The notes under the pieces: model-generated
What the model was told of the DNA's origin: nothing
Seen by the model: only the letters and a program-made list of their open reading frames with translations
Database searches by the model: none
Position numbers and translations under genes: made by a program
Assembly (NCBI GenBank): GCA_020438915.1
Contig: JAGQTR010000319.1
Location: 1 to 12,211, forward strand
Direction of reading: 5' to 3'
DNA: 12,211 bases
Source of the DNA: Mycobacterium sp.
Lineage (GTDB): Bacteria > Actinomycetota > Actinomycetes > Mycobacteriales > Mycobacteriaceae
Shown here: positions 6,273 through 12,211 of the stretch, piece by piece
Numbering within the stretch: the stretch's first letter is position 1
Layout: each line of letters starts with the position of its first letter

Positions 6273-7181
6273 ATGAGGATCGTGATAGCGCTCGGCGGGA
6301 ACGCGCTGCTGCAGCGCGGACAACCCATGACCGCGGACAATCAGCGGGCGAACATCCGGGTCGCCGCCGAGCGCATCGCCGCGATCGTCCCCGGTAACGA
6401 GATTGTCATCGCGCACGGCAACGGGCCCCAGGTGGGGTTGCTGGCGCTGCAGTCGGCGGCTTTCCAGGACGTTGCTCCGTATCCACTCGACGTACTCGGA
6501 GCCCAGACCGAGGCGATGATCGGATATGTCATCGAGCAGGAGCTGGGCAATCTGCTGCCCGACGACCAGCAGCTGGCGACTCTGTTGACGATGATCGAGG
6601 TCGACCGCGACGACCCCGCCTTCGAGCACCCCACGAAGCCAATCGGTCCGGTCTACGACCGGGAAACCGCGGAGCGACTGAAAGCGGTGAGCGGCTGGAC
6701 CATCGCGGCCGACGGCGACATGTTCCGGCGCGTGGTGGCCAGCCCAAAGCCTAAACGGATCTTCGAAATTCGACCGATCCGAACACTGGTCGAGCACGGG
6801 GTCATCGTGATCTGCGGCGGCGGAGGCGGTATTCCCACGCTGTACGACGAGCACGGCGACCTGCAGGGCGTTGAGGCGGTCATCGACAAGGACCTCGCGT
6901 CGGCGCTGCTGGCCGAGCAACTCCACGCCGACCTGCTGGTCATCGCCACCGATGTCGACGGTGTTTACGCCGGCTGGGGTACCTCTAACCCAGTACGCCT
7001 GGGTCGGGTGACCGCGGCAGAGCTGGCCGGCCTCGATCTACCCGCGGGGTCGATGGGTCCCAAAGTTGAAGCTGCGTGCGACTTCACGCGCGAGACCGGA
7101 AACGAAGCCGTGATCGGATCGCTCGCCGACATCACCGATATCGTCACCGGCGCGGCCGGCACGCGGGTGCGAGCGCACTAG
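6273..7181 (+). CDS. arcC: Carbamate kinase
   Basis: Cytoplasmic amino-acid-kinase-fold enzyme that interconverts carbamoyl phosphate plus ADP with carbamate plus ATP, the ATP-yielding last step of the arginine deiminase or carbamoyl-phosphate catabolic route. Its 302 residues are normal for the family. It starts with IALGGNALLQRG (GGN at 8-10), then AHGNGPQVG (47-55), TKPIGPVY (121-128), CGGGGGIP (181-188), the DKDLAS block (205-210), LLVIATDVDGVY (221-232) and GSMGPKVEA (259-267), all typical substrate and nucleotide contacts. The start is ATG at 6273 with only a weak purine stretch upstream, and it may once have been coupled to the preceding carbamoyltransferase gene. That partner is now a remnant, and no arginine deiminase gene is in the window, so the carbamoyl phosphate source must lie elsewhere. 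Its TAG stop overlaps the stop of the convergent gene. The protein looks intact. Confidence 0.95.
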   Translation: MRIVIALGGNALLQRGQPMTADNQRANIRVAAERIAAIVPGNEIVIAHGNGPQVGLLALQSAAFQDVAPYPLDVLGAQTEAMIGYVIEQELGNLLPDDQQLATLLTMIEVDRDDPAFEHPTKPIGPVYDRETAERLKAVSGWTIAADGDMFRRVVASPKPKRIFEIRPIRTLVEHGVIVICGGGGGIPTLYDEHGDLQGVEAVIDKDLASALLAEQLHADLLVIATDVDGVYAGWGTSNPVRLGRVTAAELAGLDLPAGSMGPKVEAACDFTRETGNEAVIGSLADITDIVTGAAGTRVRAH

Positions 7182-8674
7182 CCGAAAAGGGTCCGAGCGC
7201 ATATCTGGCGCGCCTGCGCTACCGAATCTTCCAGGGGCACAGAGGTATCGAGGGTATGGGCGTCTCGCCCACCGCCACCGGACAAAGCGGCGGCGATGTC
7301 CGGTGTTGCGTCCGAATGCGAGCGCGGTCTCTGTTCGATCCTGGCCGAAGCCTCGGCAAGCGGAATGGTGCAGTTGAATTCGACGATGGGCACCGACGCC
7401 GTCCGACGGAGGTGGTAGGCACGATCGCGCTGCCGCGGATCTCGCCAAGTGCCGTCCAGAACCACCGAGTGTCCCTGTCTCAACCGGTCTTCCGCCCGTC
7501 TTAGCACTTCGTCATAAACAACAGCGACATTCGTCGGTGAGTACAGCCCAGCGTCGAGGCTCCCGGCGGCGCCGGACACCACTCCATCGGCCTGGAGCTG
7601 TCGACGCACGGCGTCGGTCGAGATGACTCGGGCTCGCAGCTGTTCACCCAACGCTGTTGCGACGGTGGTTTTTCCGGTACCCGGTCCACCCCCGACGATG
7701 ATGAGCCTGACCGTACCCACCCGCAGATGCTCAAGAGCAAGACCAAGGTGTCGACGGGCGGCATCGGCCGCTTCGCGGTGGCCTTGTGCGACACGAACGC
7801 AGTCCACTTTCGCGCGTACCACGGCGCGGTAGGCGATGTAGAAGTCCACCAACGCACGGGGTGCGGAATCATCGGCGCAGCTGGCGTACTGCTCGACGAA
7901 GTAGTCGGCCAGGTCTCGCCGACCCAGAAACTCCAGGTCCATCGCGAGAAACGCGGCGTCGTCGATGCCGTCGACATACCGAAGCTCGTCGTCGAACTCC
8001 AGGCAGTCCAGTAGTTGCGGCCCGTCGGGCAGACAGAAGATGTCGTCGGCCAGTAGGTCCGCGTGCCCGTCAAGGATGCGATGTTCGTGGATGCGTTGGG
8101 TGAACAGCGGCTCGCGGCCGGCGACGAACTGCGCGGCCAGTCGGGTCACTTCCCGCAGCGAATCGCCGGTCACCACGTCGGCGTACTTCGCCAGTTCATC
8201 AAGGTTCTGCTGCCACCGCGCCCAGACCGCCGCCACGGTGCCCTGGGCGTCGATAGTCCGTCCTCGCTCTGCGGTCGCATGGAATCCAGCCAGCACACGC
8301 GCAATGGCGAGCAGCTGTTCGTGGACCGGCTCACCGCTGCTGACCAGGGATCTCAGCCGGGTGGCATCCGCGTGGCGCCGCATCACGATCACAGGTTCCC
8401 CCGGACCGCCCTTCAGGTCGCAAAAATGAGCCACACCGAGATAGCTGTCCGGAGCGAGCCGCTTGTTCAGGGCAACCTCATGCTGGCACGCGCGCTCCCG
8501 ATCAGCCACGGTGCTGAAATCCAGAAAGTCGGTAACCACCGGCTTCTTGGCCTTGAATGCCCGATCACCGAGCAGAACGACGATGCCGGTGTGCGTCTCC
8601 CGCACCTGGGCGGCCATGTCGCCCGAGGATGCCGCCGACGGTTGCTGCTGAGGGCGCGCCGAAGTGCCGTCCAT
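7178..8674 (-). CDS. Rv2004c-like protein: aminoglycoside-phosphotransferase-like domain plus P-loop kinase domain
   Basis: Two-domain protein of the mycobacterial Rv2004c family, whose M. tuberculosis member is in the DosR regulon. The ATG at 8674 gives 498 residues, the length I recall for Rv2004c, and follows GAGG. M20 (MAAQVRETHTG) is an alternative start. Residues 25-310 resemble the APH kinase-like fold: HTGIVVLLGDRAFKAKKPV at the start, LDGHADLLADDIF (201-213) in place of the catalytic HGDLH..N loop, and LLDCLEFDD (221-229) in place of the DFE/DFD region. Residues 321-498 are a P-loop domain with Walker A GGPGTGKTT (329-337), STDAVRRQL (352-360) and VVLDGTWRDP (404-413), like gluconate or zeta-toxin-type small-molecule kinases. 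The substrate is unknown. It is convergent with arcC, sharing the bases ctag in both stops, and a DosR-like box lies 58 bases upstream. An extended start at 8845 is rejected. Confidence 0.9.
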   Translation of the reverse strand: MDGTSARPQQQPSAASSGDMAAQVRETHTGIVVLLGDRAFKAKKPVVTDFLDFSTVADRERACQHEVALNKRLAPDSYLGVAHFCDLKGGPGEPVIVMRRHADATRLRSLVSSGEPVHEQLLAIARVLAGFHATAERGRTIDAQGTVAAVWARWQQNLDELAKYADVVTGDSLREVTRLAAQFVAGREPLFTQRIHEHRILDGHADLLADDIFCLPDGPQLLDCLEFDDELRYVDGIDDAAFLAMDLEFLGRRDLADYFVEQYASCADDSAPRALVDFYIAYRAVVRAKVDCVRVAQGHREAADAARRHLGLALEHLRVGTVRLIIVGGGPGTGKTTVATALGEQLRARVISTDAVRRQLQADGVVSGAAGSLDAGLYSPTNVAVVYDEVLRRAEDRLRQGHSVVLDGTWRDPRQRDRAYHLRRTASVPIVEFNCTIPLAEASARIEQRPRSHSDATPDIAAALSGGGGRDAHTLDTSVPLEDSVAQARQICARTLFG

Positions 8675-8728
8675 GCCCTCAATGGTCGGCCACCGGCATC
8701 CAGGGCGCCAGAGCACTTGGCCCCCTCG

Positions 8729-9484
8729 GTGAGGACCATTGACCCTGCCCTTGGACCGAATGACCTTCGGCACCTGGCTTCCATCGATTTCACTCCGACC
8801 AGCTTTGTCACCGATGGCCAACACCGCCGCGCTGAGGCAATCCAACTGCGTCGTACCGACCGGCTGCCGTTCGCCGCACCACCGGGTTGGGCTCGGTTCG
8901 AGGCGGAGTTGTCGGCATCGCTGGATACCGAATCAGTGCGGCTTGACGTGATCGCCGACGAGCATCGGCCGGACCTGGCCGCAGCTTCTGACCTCACCGA
9001 GTCGTTACGCCTCTACGACGCCTCATATCACGAGGAAATTTACTGGTGGACTGCAGGTTTGGCAGCTTCCGACGGTATTCCGCAGAGCTCGTTGATATCC
9101 GCAGCCGAAGGCGATCGGGTCGACGTTGGGCGCAGCTTTCCTGCTACCGAGGACTCGCACCGACGCCCCGAGCTCGACGAGGATCGGTCCAAAATTCTGG
9201 TGCTGTCCACATTCGACGACTCACCCGGCAGTGTGTTGCGTTGTGGAGAAGCGCTGTCCGCCGTTCTTCTCGACGCCACCATGGCTGGCTTCGCGACGTG
9301 CACGGTCACTCATCTCATGGAGTTTCCCGCAAGCCGCGCCGTTGTTTCCAAACTTAGCGGGGGCAAGTGGCCCCAAGTGCTGATTCGGGTAGGGCTGGTC
9401 CCGCTCCCTGCCGACACACCGCCCCCCACGCCGCGCCGCCCGGTCGACGAAGTCTTCGACGTTCGGCCCGAAACCACCAACTAA
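8729..9484 (+). pseudogene. Acg (Rv2032) family nitroreductase-like gene lacking its N-terminal third
   Basis: From about 8756 the frame matches Acg closely: NDLRHLASIDFTP, LRRTDRLPFA, IADEHRP, SLRLYDASYHEEIYWW, DRSKILVLST, CGEALSAVLLDATMAGFATCTVTHLMEF and a TPRRPVDEVFDVR end. Complete Acg proteins have about 330 residues. Here only some 243 match, and roughly the first 85 are absent. In Acg that missing part includes the CRAPSLHNSQPW block, which contributes to flavin binding. Upstream bases belong to the opposite-strand Rv2004c-like gene and the shared spacer, so the N-terminus is not merely frameshifted nearby. A GTG at 8729 could start a 251-residue product, but without a convincing Shine-Dalgarno sequence. 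The body has no internal stops or frameshifts, so the deletion may be recent or the fragment may still be made. M. tuberculosis Acg is DosR-controlled and of unclear enzymatic function. Confidence 0.8.
8732..8745. promoter_or_regulatory. Candidate DosR box between the Rv2004c-like gene and the Acg remnant
   Basis: AGGACCATTGACCC keeps the GGAC and CCC bases of the DosR core and the GACC-N3-GACCC spacing seen in degenerate boxes, with differences at the first base and in the right-hand half. It lies 58 bases upstream of the Rv2004c-like ATG on the minus strand, a typical distance. On the plus strand it overlaps the only in-frame start region of the truncated Acg frame. Confidence 0.5.
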
Positions 9485-9497
9485 GGGCCTTCGGCCC
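9484..9497. promoter_or_regulatory. GC-rich palindrome upstream of dosR: candidate DosR box and/or terminator
   Basis: AGGGCCTTCGGCCC differs from a good DosR core (GGGACCTTCGGCCC form) at two bases and is 69 bases upstream of the dosR start, which fits autoregulation. The same bases GGGCC-TTC-GGCCC can fold into a 5-base stem just after the Acg remnant's stop codon, so a terminator is an alternative reading. No T-run follows. Confidence 0.42.
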
Positions 9498-9525
9498 GTC
9501 CCGCGAGAAAGTGACATCCCAGAAC

Positions 9526-9538
9526 GTACTGTGAGTAC
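9526..9538. repeat. Inverted repeat GTACT-N3-AGTAC in the dosR promoter region
   Basis: Perfect 5-base arms (GTACT at 9526-9530, AGTAC at 9534-9538) lie 27 bases before the dosR start, and another GTAC occurs at 9541-9544. It could be an operator or overlap the -10 region. It has not been matched to any known factor. Confidence 0.3.
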
Positions 9539-9565
9539 TGGTACACGTCTAGGGAAGGCGATCTC

Positions 9566-10216
9566 GTGGTGAAAGTCTTTCTCGTCGATGACCATGAAGT
9601 GGTTCGTCGGGGATTGGTTGGCCTGCTCAGCGCGGACGACGAGCTCGAAGTGATCGGCGAGGCGGGGTCGGTCGCTCAGGCGATGGCGCGAATTCCGGCT
9701 CTGCAGCCCGACGTCGCAGTTCTCGACGTCCGCCTGCCCGATGGCAACGGAATCGAACTGTGTCGAGATCTGTTATCCCTGCTGCCCAATCTGCGTTGCC
9801 TGATGCTCACCTCATTCACCTCTGACGAAGCGATGCTCGACGCCATCCTGGCTGGAGCCAGCGGTTACGTGATCAAGGACATTAAAGGCATGGAACTGGC
9901 CGCCGCCATCAAGGACGTCGGCGCCGGACGGTCGCTGCTCGACAACCGAGCGGCTGCGGCGCTGATGGCCAAGCTGCGCTACGACGCCGACCATTCCGAT
10001 CCGCTCTCTGGACTCAGCGATCAGGAACGGGTGCTGCTGGATCTCCTCGGCGAGGGCCTGACGAACAAGCAGATCGCGGCCCGCATGTTTCTCGCCGAGA
10101 AGACCGTGAAGAATTATGTGTCCAGGCTGCTGGCGAAGCTCGGAATGGAACGCCGCACGCAGGCAGCGGTGTTCATCTCCAAGCTGGACCAACCTCGCCG
10201 CCACCCGGCGCGGTGA
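9566..10216 (+). CDS. dosR: DosR/DevR dormancy response regulator (NarL/LuxR family)
   Basis: Two-domain DNA-binding response regulator, the master activator of the mycobacterial hypoxia, NO and CO response. The 216 residues read almost as M. tuberculosis DosR, starting MVKVFLVDDHEVVRRGLV. Receiver residues D8, D9, phosphoacceptor D54 (VLDVRLPDGNG), T82 and K104 are all present. The LuxR-type helix-turn-helix (about 148-210) contains LTNKQIAARMFLAEKTVKNYVSRLL with K179, K182 and N183, the base-contacting residues known in DosR. T198, a reported PknH phosphorylation site in M. tuberculosis, is kept, while T205 is S205. The start is GTG at 9566, with GGGAAGG about 7 bases upstream. No sensor kinase follows: the next gene is convergent after nine bases. 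It is therefore an orphan in this window, perhaps a second DosR copy like the devR2 described in M. smegmatis, or it may respond to a DosS or DosT encoded elsewhere. Confidence 0.95.
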   Translation: MVKVFLVDDHEVVRRGLVGLLSADDELEVIGEAGSVAQAMARIPALQPDVAVLDVRLPDGNGIELCRDLLSLLPNLRCLMLTSFTSDEAMLDAILAGASGYVIKDIKGMELAAAIKDVGAGRSLLDNRAAAALMAKLRYDADHSDPLSGLSDQERVLLDLLGEGLTNKQIAARMFLAEKTVKNYVSRLLAKLGMERRTQAAVFISKLDQPRRHPAR

Positions 10217-10225
10217 CAGCGGTCC

Positions 10226-11122
10226 TCAGCACTGGTCAGGCTGTCGGGCAACAATCACCGGGATCTCCACCCCGTGAACGACCGCCGAACTGACCGAACC
10301 GAGGATCAGTCCGGCGATGCTCCCGCGGCCGTGACTGCCGACCACGAGTAGCTGGGCGGACTCGGAAAGCTCGATGAGTTGGTGCACGGGGTTGTCCATC
10401 TTGACGACACGGCGTACGACGACGTCCGGATAGCGCTCCTGCCAGCCGGCCAGCCGTTCGGCGAGTATCTCGTCGGCCCGTTCACGAACGTTCGGCCAAC
10501 CGGTGCCGATGAAATCGTCGGTGCTCGTGAGCCAGGTATGAAGGGCGATGAGGTCCACCTGCCGGCGCGATGCCTCACCGAATGCGATCTCGACGGCGTA
10601 TTCCGACGCCGGAGAACCGTCGATACCGACGACGATCGGTGCGGCCGCGGACCGATCCGGACGCCCACCCGTGTCGCGAATGACGGCGACGGGGCAGTGA
10701 GCACGATGGACGAGACCGGAACTCACGGAGCCCAGCAACAGCCGTTGCAAGCCGCCCCGACCCCGGCATCCGACCACCACCATCTCTGCGTCTTTCGACC
10801 ACTGCACCATCCGCGACAGCGGCCCTTCGGAAGCGAGCTCTTGTTCAATTCTGATAGCCGTTGGAACTGGCAGCGCCTGACGGGCGATGCGTTCGGCATC
10901 CTCGAGCAGCTCGGTTGCCCTCGCGCGTCGCTCAACCCAATAGTCAGCAGGCACCGGCACATCGAGCCAGGTTCCGGCGTTCGGGTCGGTCAGGGCATGG
11001 ACGAGTGTCAGCGGCGCGCGCCGCAACGCCGCCGCGTGAGCCGCCCAGGTGACGGCCGCGTTGGACGGTGATGACCCGTCCACCCCCACGACGATCCCGG
11101 AAGGCGTTGATTTCATGGACAT
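10226..11122 (-). CDS. Tandem universal stress protein (Rv2005c-like)
   Basis: Cytoplasmic protein of 298 residues with two Usp domains in tandem. Domain 1 (about 8-150) begins IVVGVDGSSPS and ends with the ATP-binding loop VVVGCRGRGGLQRLLLGSVSSGLVHRAHCPVAVI. Domain 2 (about 162-294) begins IVVGIDGSPAS and ends LVVGSHGRGSIAGLILGSVSSAVVHGVEIPVIV. Both keep the G-2x-G-9x-G(S/T) pattern, so ATP binding is likely at both sites. Length and layout match the mycobacterial Rv2005c/Rv2623 group, several of which belong to the DosR regulon and are linked to growth arrest. The start chosen is ATG at 11122, after GAAGGGAA; a longer frame up to 11218 adds 32 residues without Usp similarity. It converges on dosR with nine bases between stops. 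A weak DosR-like core lies about 80 bases upstream. Confidence 0.93.
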   Translation of the reverse strand: MSMKSTPSGIVVGVDGSSPSNAAVTWAAHAAALRRAPLTLVHALTDPNAGTWLDVPVPADYWVERRARATELLEDAERIARQALPVPTAIRIEQELASEGPLSRMVQWSKDAEMVVVGCRGRGGLQRLLLGSVSSGLVHRAHCPVAVIRDTGGRPDRSAAAPIVVGIDGSPASEYAVEIAFGEASRRQVDLIALHTWLTSTDDFIGTGWPNVRERADEILAERLAGWQERYPDVVVRRVVKMDNPVHQLIELSESAQLLVVGSHGRGSIAGLILGSVSSAVVHGVEIPVIVARQPDQC

Positions 11123-11203
11123 GTCATTCCCTTCGACGTGGTGGTCGAGGCATGGTTCGTGTCGTGGTCTCGACGCTAGGCGGTTCCTGCTGCAGCGTCT
11201 ACC

Positions 11204-11213
11204 GGCATTGGTC
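11204..11213. promoter_or_regulatory. Weak DosR-like core upstream of the Usp gene
   Basis: GGCATTGGTC, read on the minus strand as GACCAATGCC, resembles the inner part of the candidate boxes at 5662 and 8732 but lacks the outer GGG/CCC bases. It is about 80 bases before the Usp start. It is offered only because Usp genes of this type are usually DosR-dependent. Confidence 0.2.
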
Positions 11214-11252
11214 ATCATCTGCCAGGCCGACCGGCCGTTGCCCTAACGATTC

Positions 11253-11275
11253 CTGCTCGTCTTGGTCACGAGCAG
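11253..11275. repeat. Perfect 8-base inverted repeat with 7-base loop before the small membrane protein gene
   Basis: CTGCTCGT (11253-11260) and ACGAGCAG (11268-11275) are exact complements around CTTGGTC. The repeat ends at or two bases before the proposed start codon, inside the 155-base spacer between two divergent genes. It could be an operator for a dimeric repressor or a hairpin controlling translation. A terminator is less likely, because no gene ends into it. Confidence 0.5.
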
Positions 11276-11277
11276 TG

Positions 11278-11673
11278 ATGGTCCAGGCAGATTCGGCAAG
11301 CACGGTGGTTGGATTGGGCGAACCCGACGACTTCGACGACGCGCCCGGAGGTTTCGAAATAGGTGTGCTCGGAATCACCCAGCTGACGTCGCTGCTTTTG
11401 GCGGTCGCCGTCGTCGCTGGGCTGTCCGGATTCCTCGCGGCTACGTTGGCTCAAAATAAGTGGACCCGAACTACCTTGGCCCAGAAGAAGCGGCGCGCGC
11501 AGCGAGTATTCCTTGCCGGCGCCTTGTGCGGGTTAGTGGCGGGTCGAATCGTTCGCGGGCGGCGATGTCGCCGGAAGGTGGTCGCGGCCATCGCCCGCCG
11601 TGACCACCGCGTACGCGCTCGGGGTCGTTTCCGTGCTGCCGCGGCCAGCTCGGCCGCGAGGCTACTCAGCTGA
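11278..11673 (+). CDS. Probable small membrane protein of unknown function
   Basis: An open frame of 131 residues from ATG at 11278 (GTG at 11275 is directly adjacent and in frame) to TGA at 11671-11673. I do not recognise the family. The N-terminus is acidic (GEPDDFDDAPGG, 13-24). A strong hydrophobic helix covers about 33-58 (ITQLTSLLLAVAVVAGLSGFL), then a basic loop KKRRAQR, then a shorter hydrophobic segment at about 77-92 (VFLAGALCGLVAG). A very basic arginine-rich tail with an alanine/serine end follows. This pattern suggests one or two membrane spans with the positive tail in the cytoplasm. No good ribosome-binding site precedes the start, because a perfect inverted repeat occupies that position. 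The gene could be leaderless or start lower, for example at the GTG at 11305. It is divergent from the Usp gene. A real but uncharacterised gene is likelier than a chance frame, though not certain. Confidence 0.5.
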   Translation: MVQADSASTVVGLGEPDDFDDAPGGFEIGVLGITQLTSLLLAVAVVAGLSGFLAATLAQNKWTRTTLAQKKRRAQRVFLAGALCGLVAGRIVRGRRCRRKVVAAIARRDHRVRARGRFRAAAASSAARLLS

Positions 11674-11676
11674 GTT

Positions 11677-11720
11677 TTGTTACATGAGTGACTACAGTGA
11701 TAATTGGGTAAATTGTTACA
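11677..11720. promoter_or_regulatory. AT-rich spacer with two TTGTTACA direct repeats upstream of the cutinase gene
   Basis: TTGTTACA occurs exactly at 11677-11684 and 11713-11720, 36 bases apart, in a markedly AT-rich stretch of an otherwise GC-rich window. It begins just after the preceding stop codon and lies 80 bases before the cutinase start. It may hold the promoter. GTTACA direct repeats recall GTTAC-type elements reported for the MtrA cell-wall regulator, but this is a loose resemblance. Confidence 0.35.
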
Positions 11721-11788
11721 CAGACGTGCGGAGGACCAGGTTTGCGCTGGGAGACTCCGGCCAAACATAGGACCGCGAGACCCAGGTC

Positions 11789-11795
11789 AAGGAGG
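11789..11795 (+). promoter_or_regulatory. Ribosome-binding site fixing the GTG start of the cutinase gene
   Basis: AAGGAGG lies 4 bases before GTG at 11800. This strong site is the main reason for choosing the GTG start, since the first in-frame ATG falls inside the signal peptide. Confidence 0.8.
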
Positions 11796-11799
11796 GACA

Positions 11800-12211
11800 G
11801 TGGCCATCAGCACCACCGCCCGGCCCGGGTATTTGACTATTCCCGCTGCTGTGAGGCGGTTCTGCGCTGCGATCGGCGCTGCGGCGATGCTGGCCGCCCT
11901 CACAGCTGGGACCGGCCTGGGCACACCCGCGGCTGCTGCCGCCCCAAGATGTAGTGATATCGAAATCGTCTTCGCCCGAGGCACCGACGAGGCTGCCGGC
12001 CTCGGCAAGGTCGGCAAAGCACTGGTCGACACCCTGAGGCCGATGGTGAAGGATCAATCGATCGGCACCTATGCGGTGAAATACCCGGCCTCCTGGGATT
12101 TCACTCAGGTAGCTGCGGGAGCCAACGACGCGAGCAAGCGCATTCAGACCCTCGCCGCCACCTGCCCGGAAAGCAAGATCGTGCTGGGCGGCTACTCGCA
12201 GGGCGCCGCCG
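11800..12211 (+). CDS. Secreted cutinase-family serine esterase, N-terminal part (3' end outside window)
   Basis: The frame runs open from GTG at 11800 to the window edge, 137 codons. Residues 1 to about 47 form an export signal: a basic region with AVRR (about 18-21), a hydrophobic core of alanine and leucine, and an alanine-rich cleavage area before APRCSDIEIVFARGTDE. That last stretch is the usual mature start of actinobacterial cutinases, with the first disulfide cysteine and the oxyanion-region RGT. Further on are YAVKYPASWDF, a GANDAS block and TCPESKIVLGGYSQGAA, where GYSQG contains the nucleophilic serine of the alpha/beta-hydrolase fold. The catalytic Asp and His lie beyond the window. 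Mycobacterial members (Culp proteins) act outside the cell on lipid esters. It has its own promoter region and seems independent of the DosR island. Confidence 0.93.
   Translation, partial: MAISTTARPGYLTIPAAVRRFCAAIGAAAMLAALTAGTGLGTPAAAAAPRCSDIEIVFARGTDEAAGLGKVGKALVDTLRPMVKDQSIGTYAVKYPASWDFTQVAAGANDASKRIQTLAATCPESKIVLGGYSQGAA

Noticed and set aside
8711..8724. Second DosR box (GAGCACTTGGCCCC) beside the one at 8732
   Set aside because: Only the right half resembles the motif. The left half is wrong and the fit is no better than chance in GC-rich DNA.
7178..8845. 555-residue version of the Rv2004c-like protein starting at 8845
   Set aside because: The extra 57 residues run through the DosR-like box and over the Acg fragment. 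The ATG at 8674 has a nearby GAGG and gives the family length of 498.
8063..9484. 473-codon + strand frame as a full-length nitroreductase
   Set aside because: Only the part from about 8756 resembles Acg. The upstream part is antisense to the well-supported Rv2004c-like gene and has no nitroreductase N-terminal motif.
11068..11673. 201-residue start for the small membrane protein
   Set aside because: The additional 70 residues are antisense to the Usp N-terminus and its promoter and have mirror-frame composition.
1..12211. Mobile elements, CRISPR arrays, tRNA or other structural RNA genes
   Set aside because: I saw no transposase or integrase motifs, no regularly spaced repeats and no cloverleaf-like sequence on either strand.

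Overview
This is a high-GC actinobacterial window, and several proteins identify it as mycobacterial. The response regulator is nearly identical to DosR/DevR across its receiver and DNA-binding domains. The phosphotransferase/P-loop protein (Rv2004c type), the tandem universal stress protein (Rv2005c type) and an Acg-type (Rv2032) nitroreductase remnant are also mycobacterial families. A large NAD-linked [NiFe] hydrogenase operon points to an environmental Mycolicibacterium-like species rather than the M. tuberculosis complex. All assignments come from reading the sequence and recalled family knowledge; no search was run.

Layout: (1) Positions 1-440 hold the 3' part of a dihydroorotate-dehydrogenase-like gene (+). 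(2) Positions 471-5584 (-) hold a five-gene operon in the order hoxF, hoxU, hoxY, hoxH and a HoxW-type endopeptidase gene. Its junctions overlap or are very short, and it encodes a complete bidirectional NAD-reducing hydrogenase of group 3d type. (3) Positions 5585-5718 are a divergent control region with a DosR-box-like palindrome, followed by a small cupin gene (+). (4) Positions 6071-7181 (+) hold a remnant of ornithine carbamoyltransferase and an intact carbamate kinase gene. (5) Positions 7178-8674 (-) hold the Rv2004c-like gene. (6) Positions 8729-9484 (+) hold an Acg-family gene lacking its N-terminal third. (7) Positions 9566-10216 (+) encode DosR without a kinase gene in view. (8) Positions 10226-11122 (-) encode a two-domain Usp. 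(9) Positions 11278-11673 (+) hold a probable small membrane protein gene. (10) From 11800 to the window end (+) is the 5' part of a secreted cutinase gene.

Together the central 10 kb looks like a hypoxia/dormancy island controlled by DosR. Candidate DosR boxes lie at 5662-5675, 6073-6086, 8732-8745 and 9484-9497, each beside a gene or operon that fits the regulon. The inferred logic is as follows. When oxygen or respiration fails, DosR would switch on a soluble hydrogenase that can reoxidise NADH by reducing protons, or take up H2. It would also switch on carbamate kinase (ATP from carbamoyl phosphate), Usp and the Rv2004c-like protein. Two genes appear to have been eroded by deletion (ornithine carbamoyltransferase and Acg), which suggests active remodelling of the island.

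No tRNA, rRNA, CRISPR array, insertion sequence or phage gene was seen. No gene-free stretch exceeds 300 bases. The two longest gaps, 11123-11277 and 11674-11799, are described through the sites inside them.
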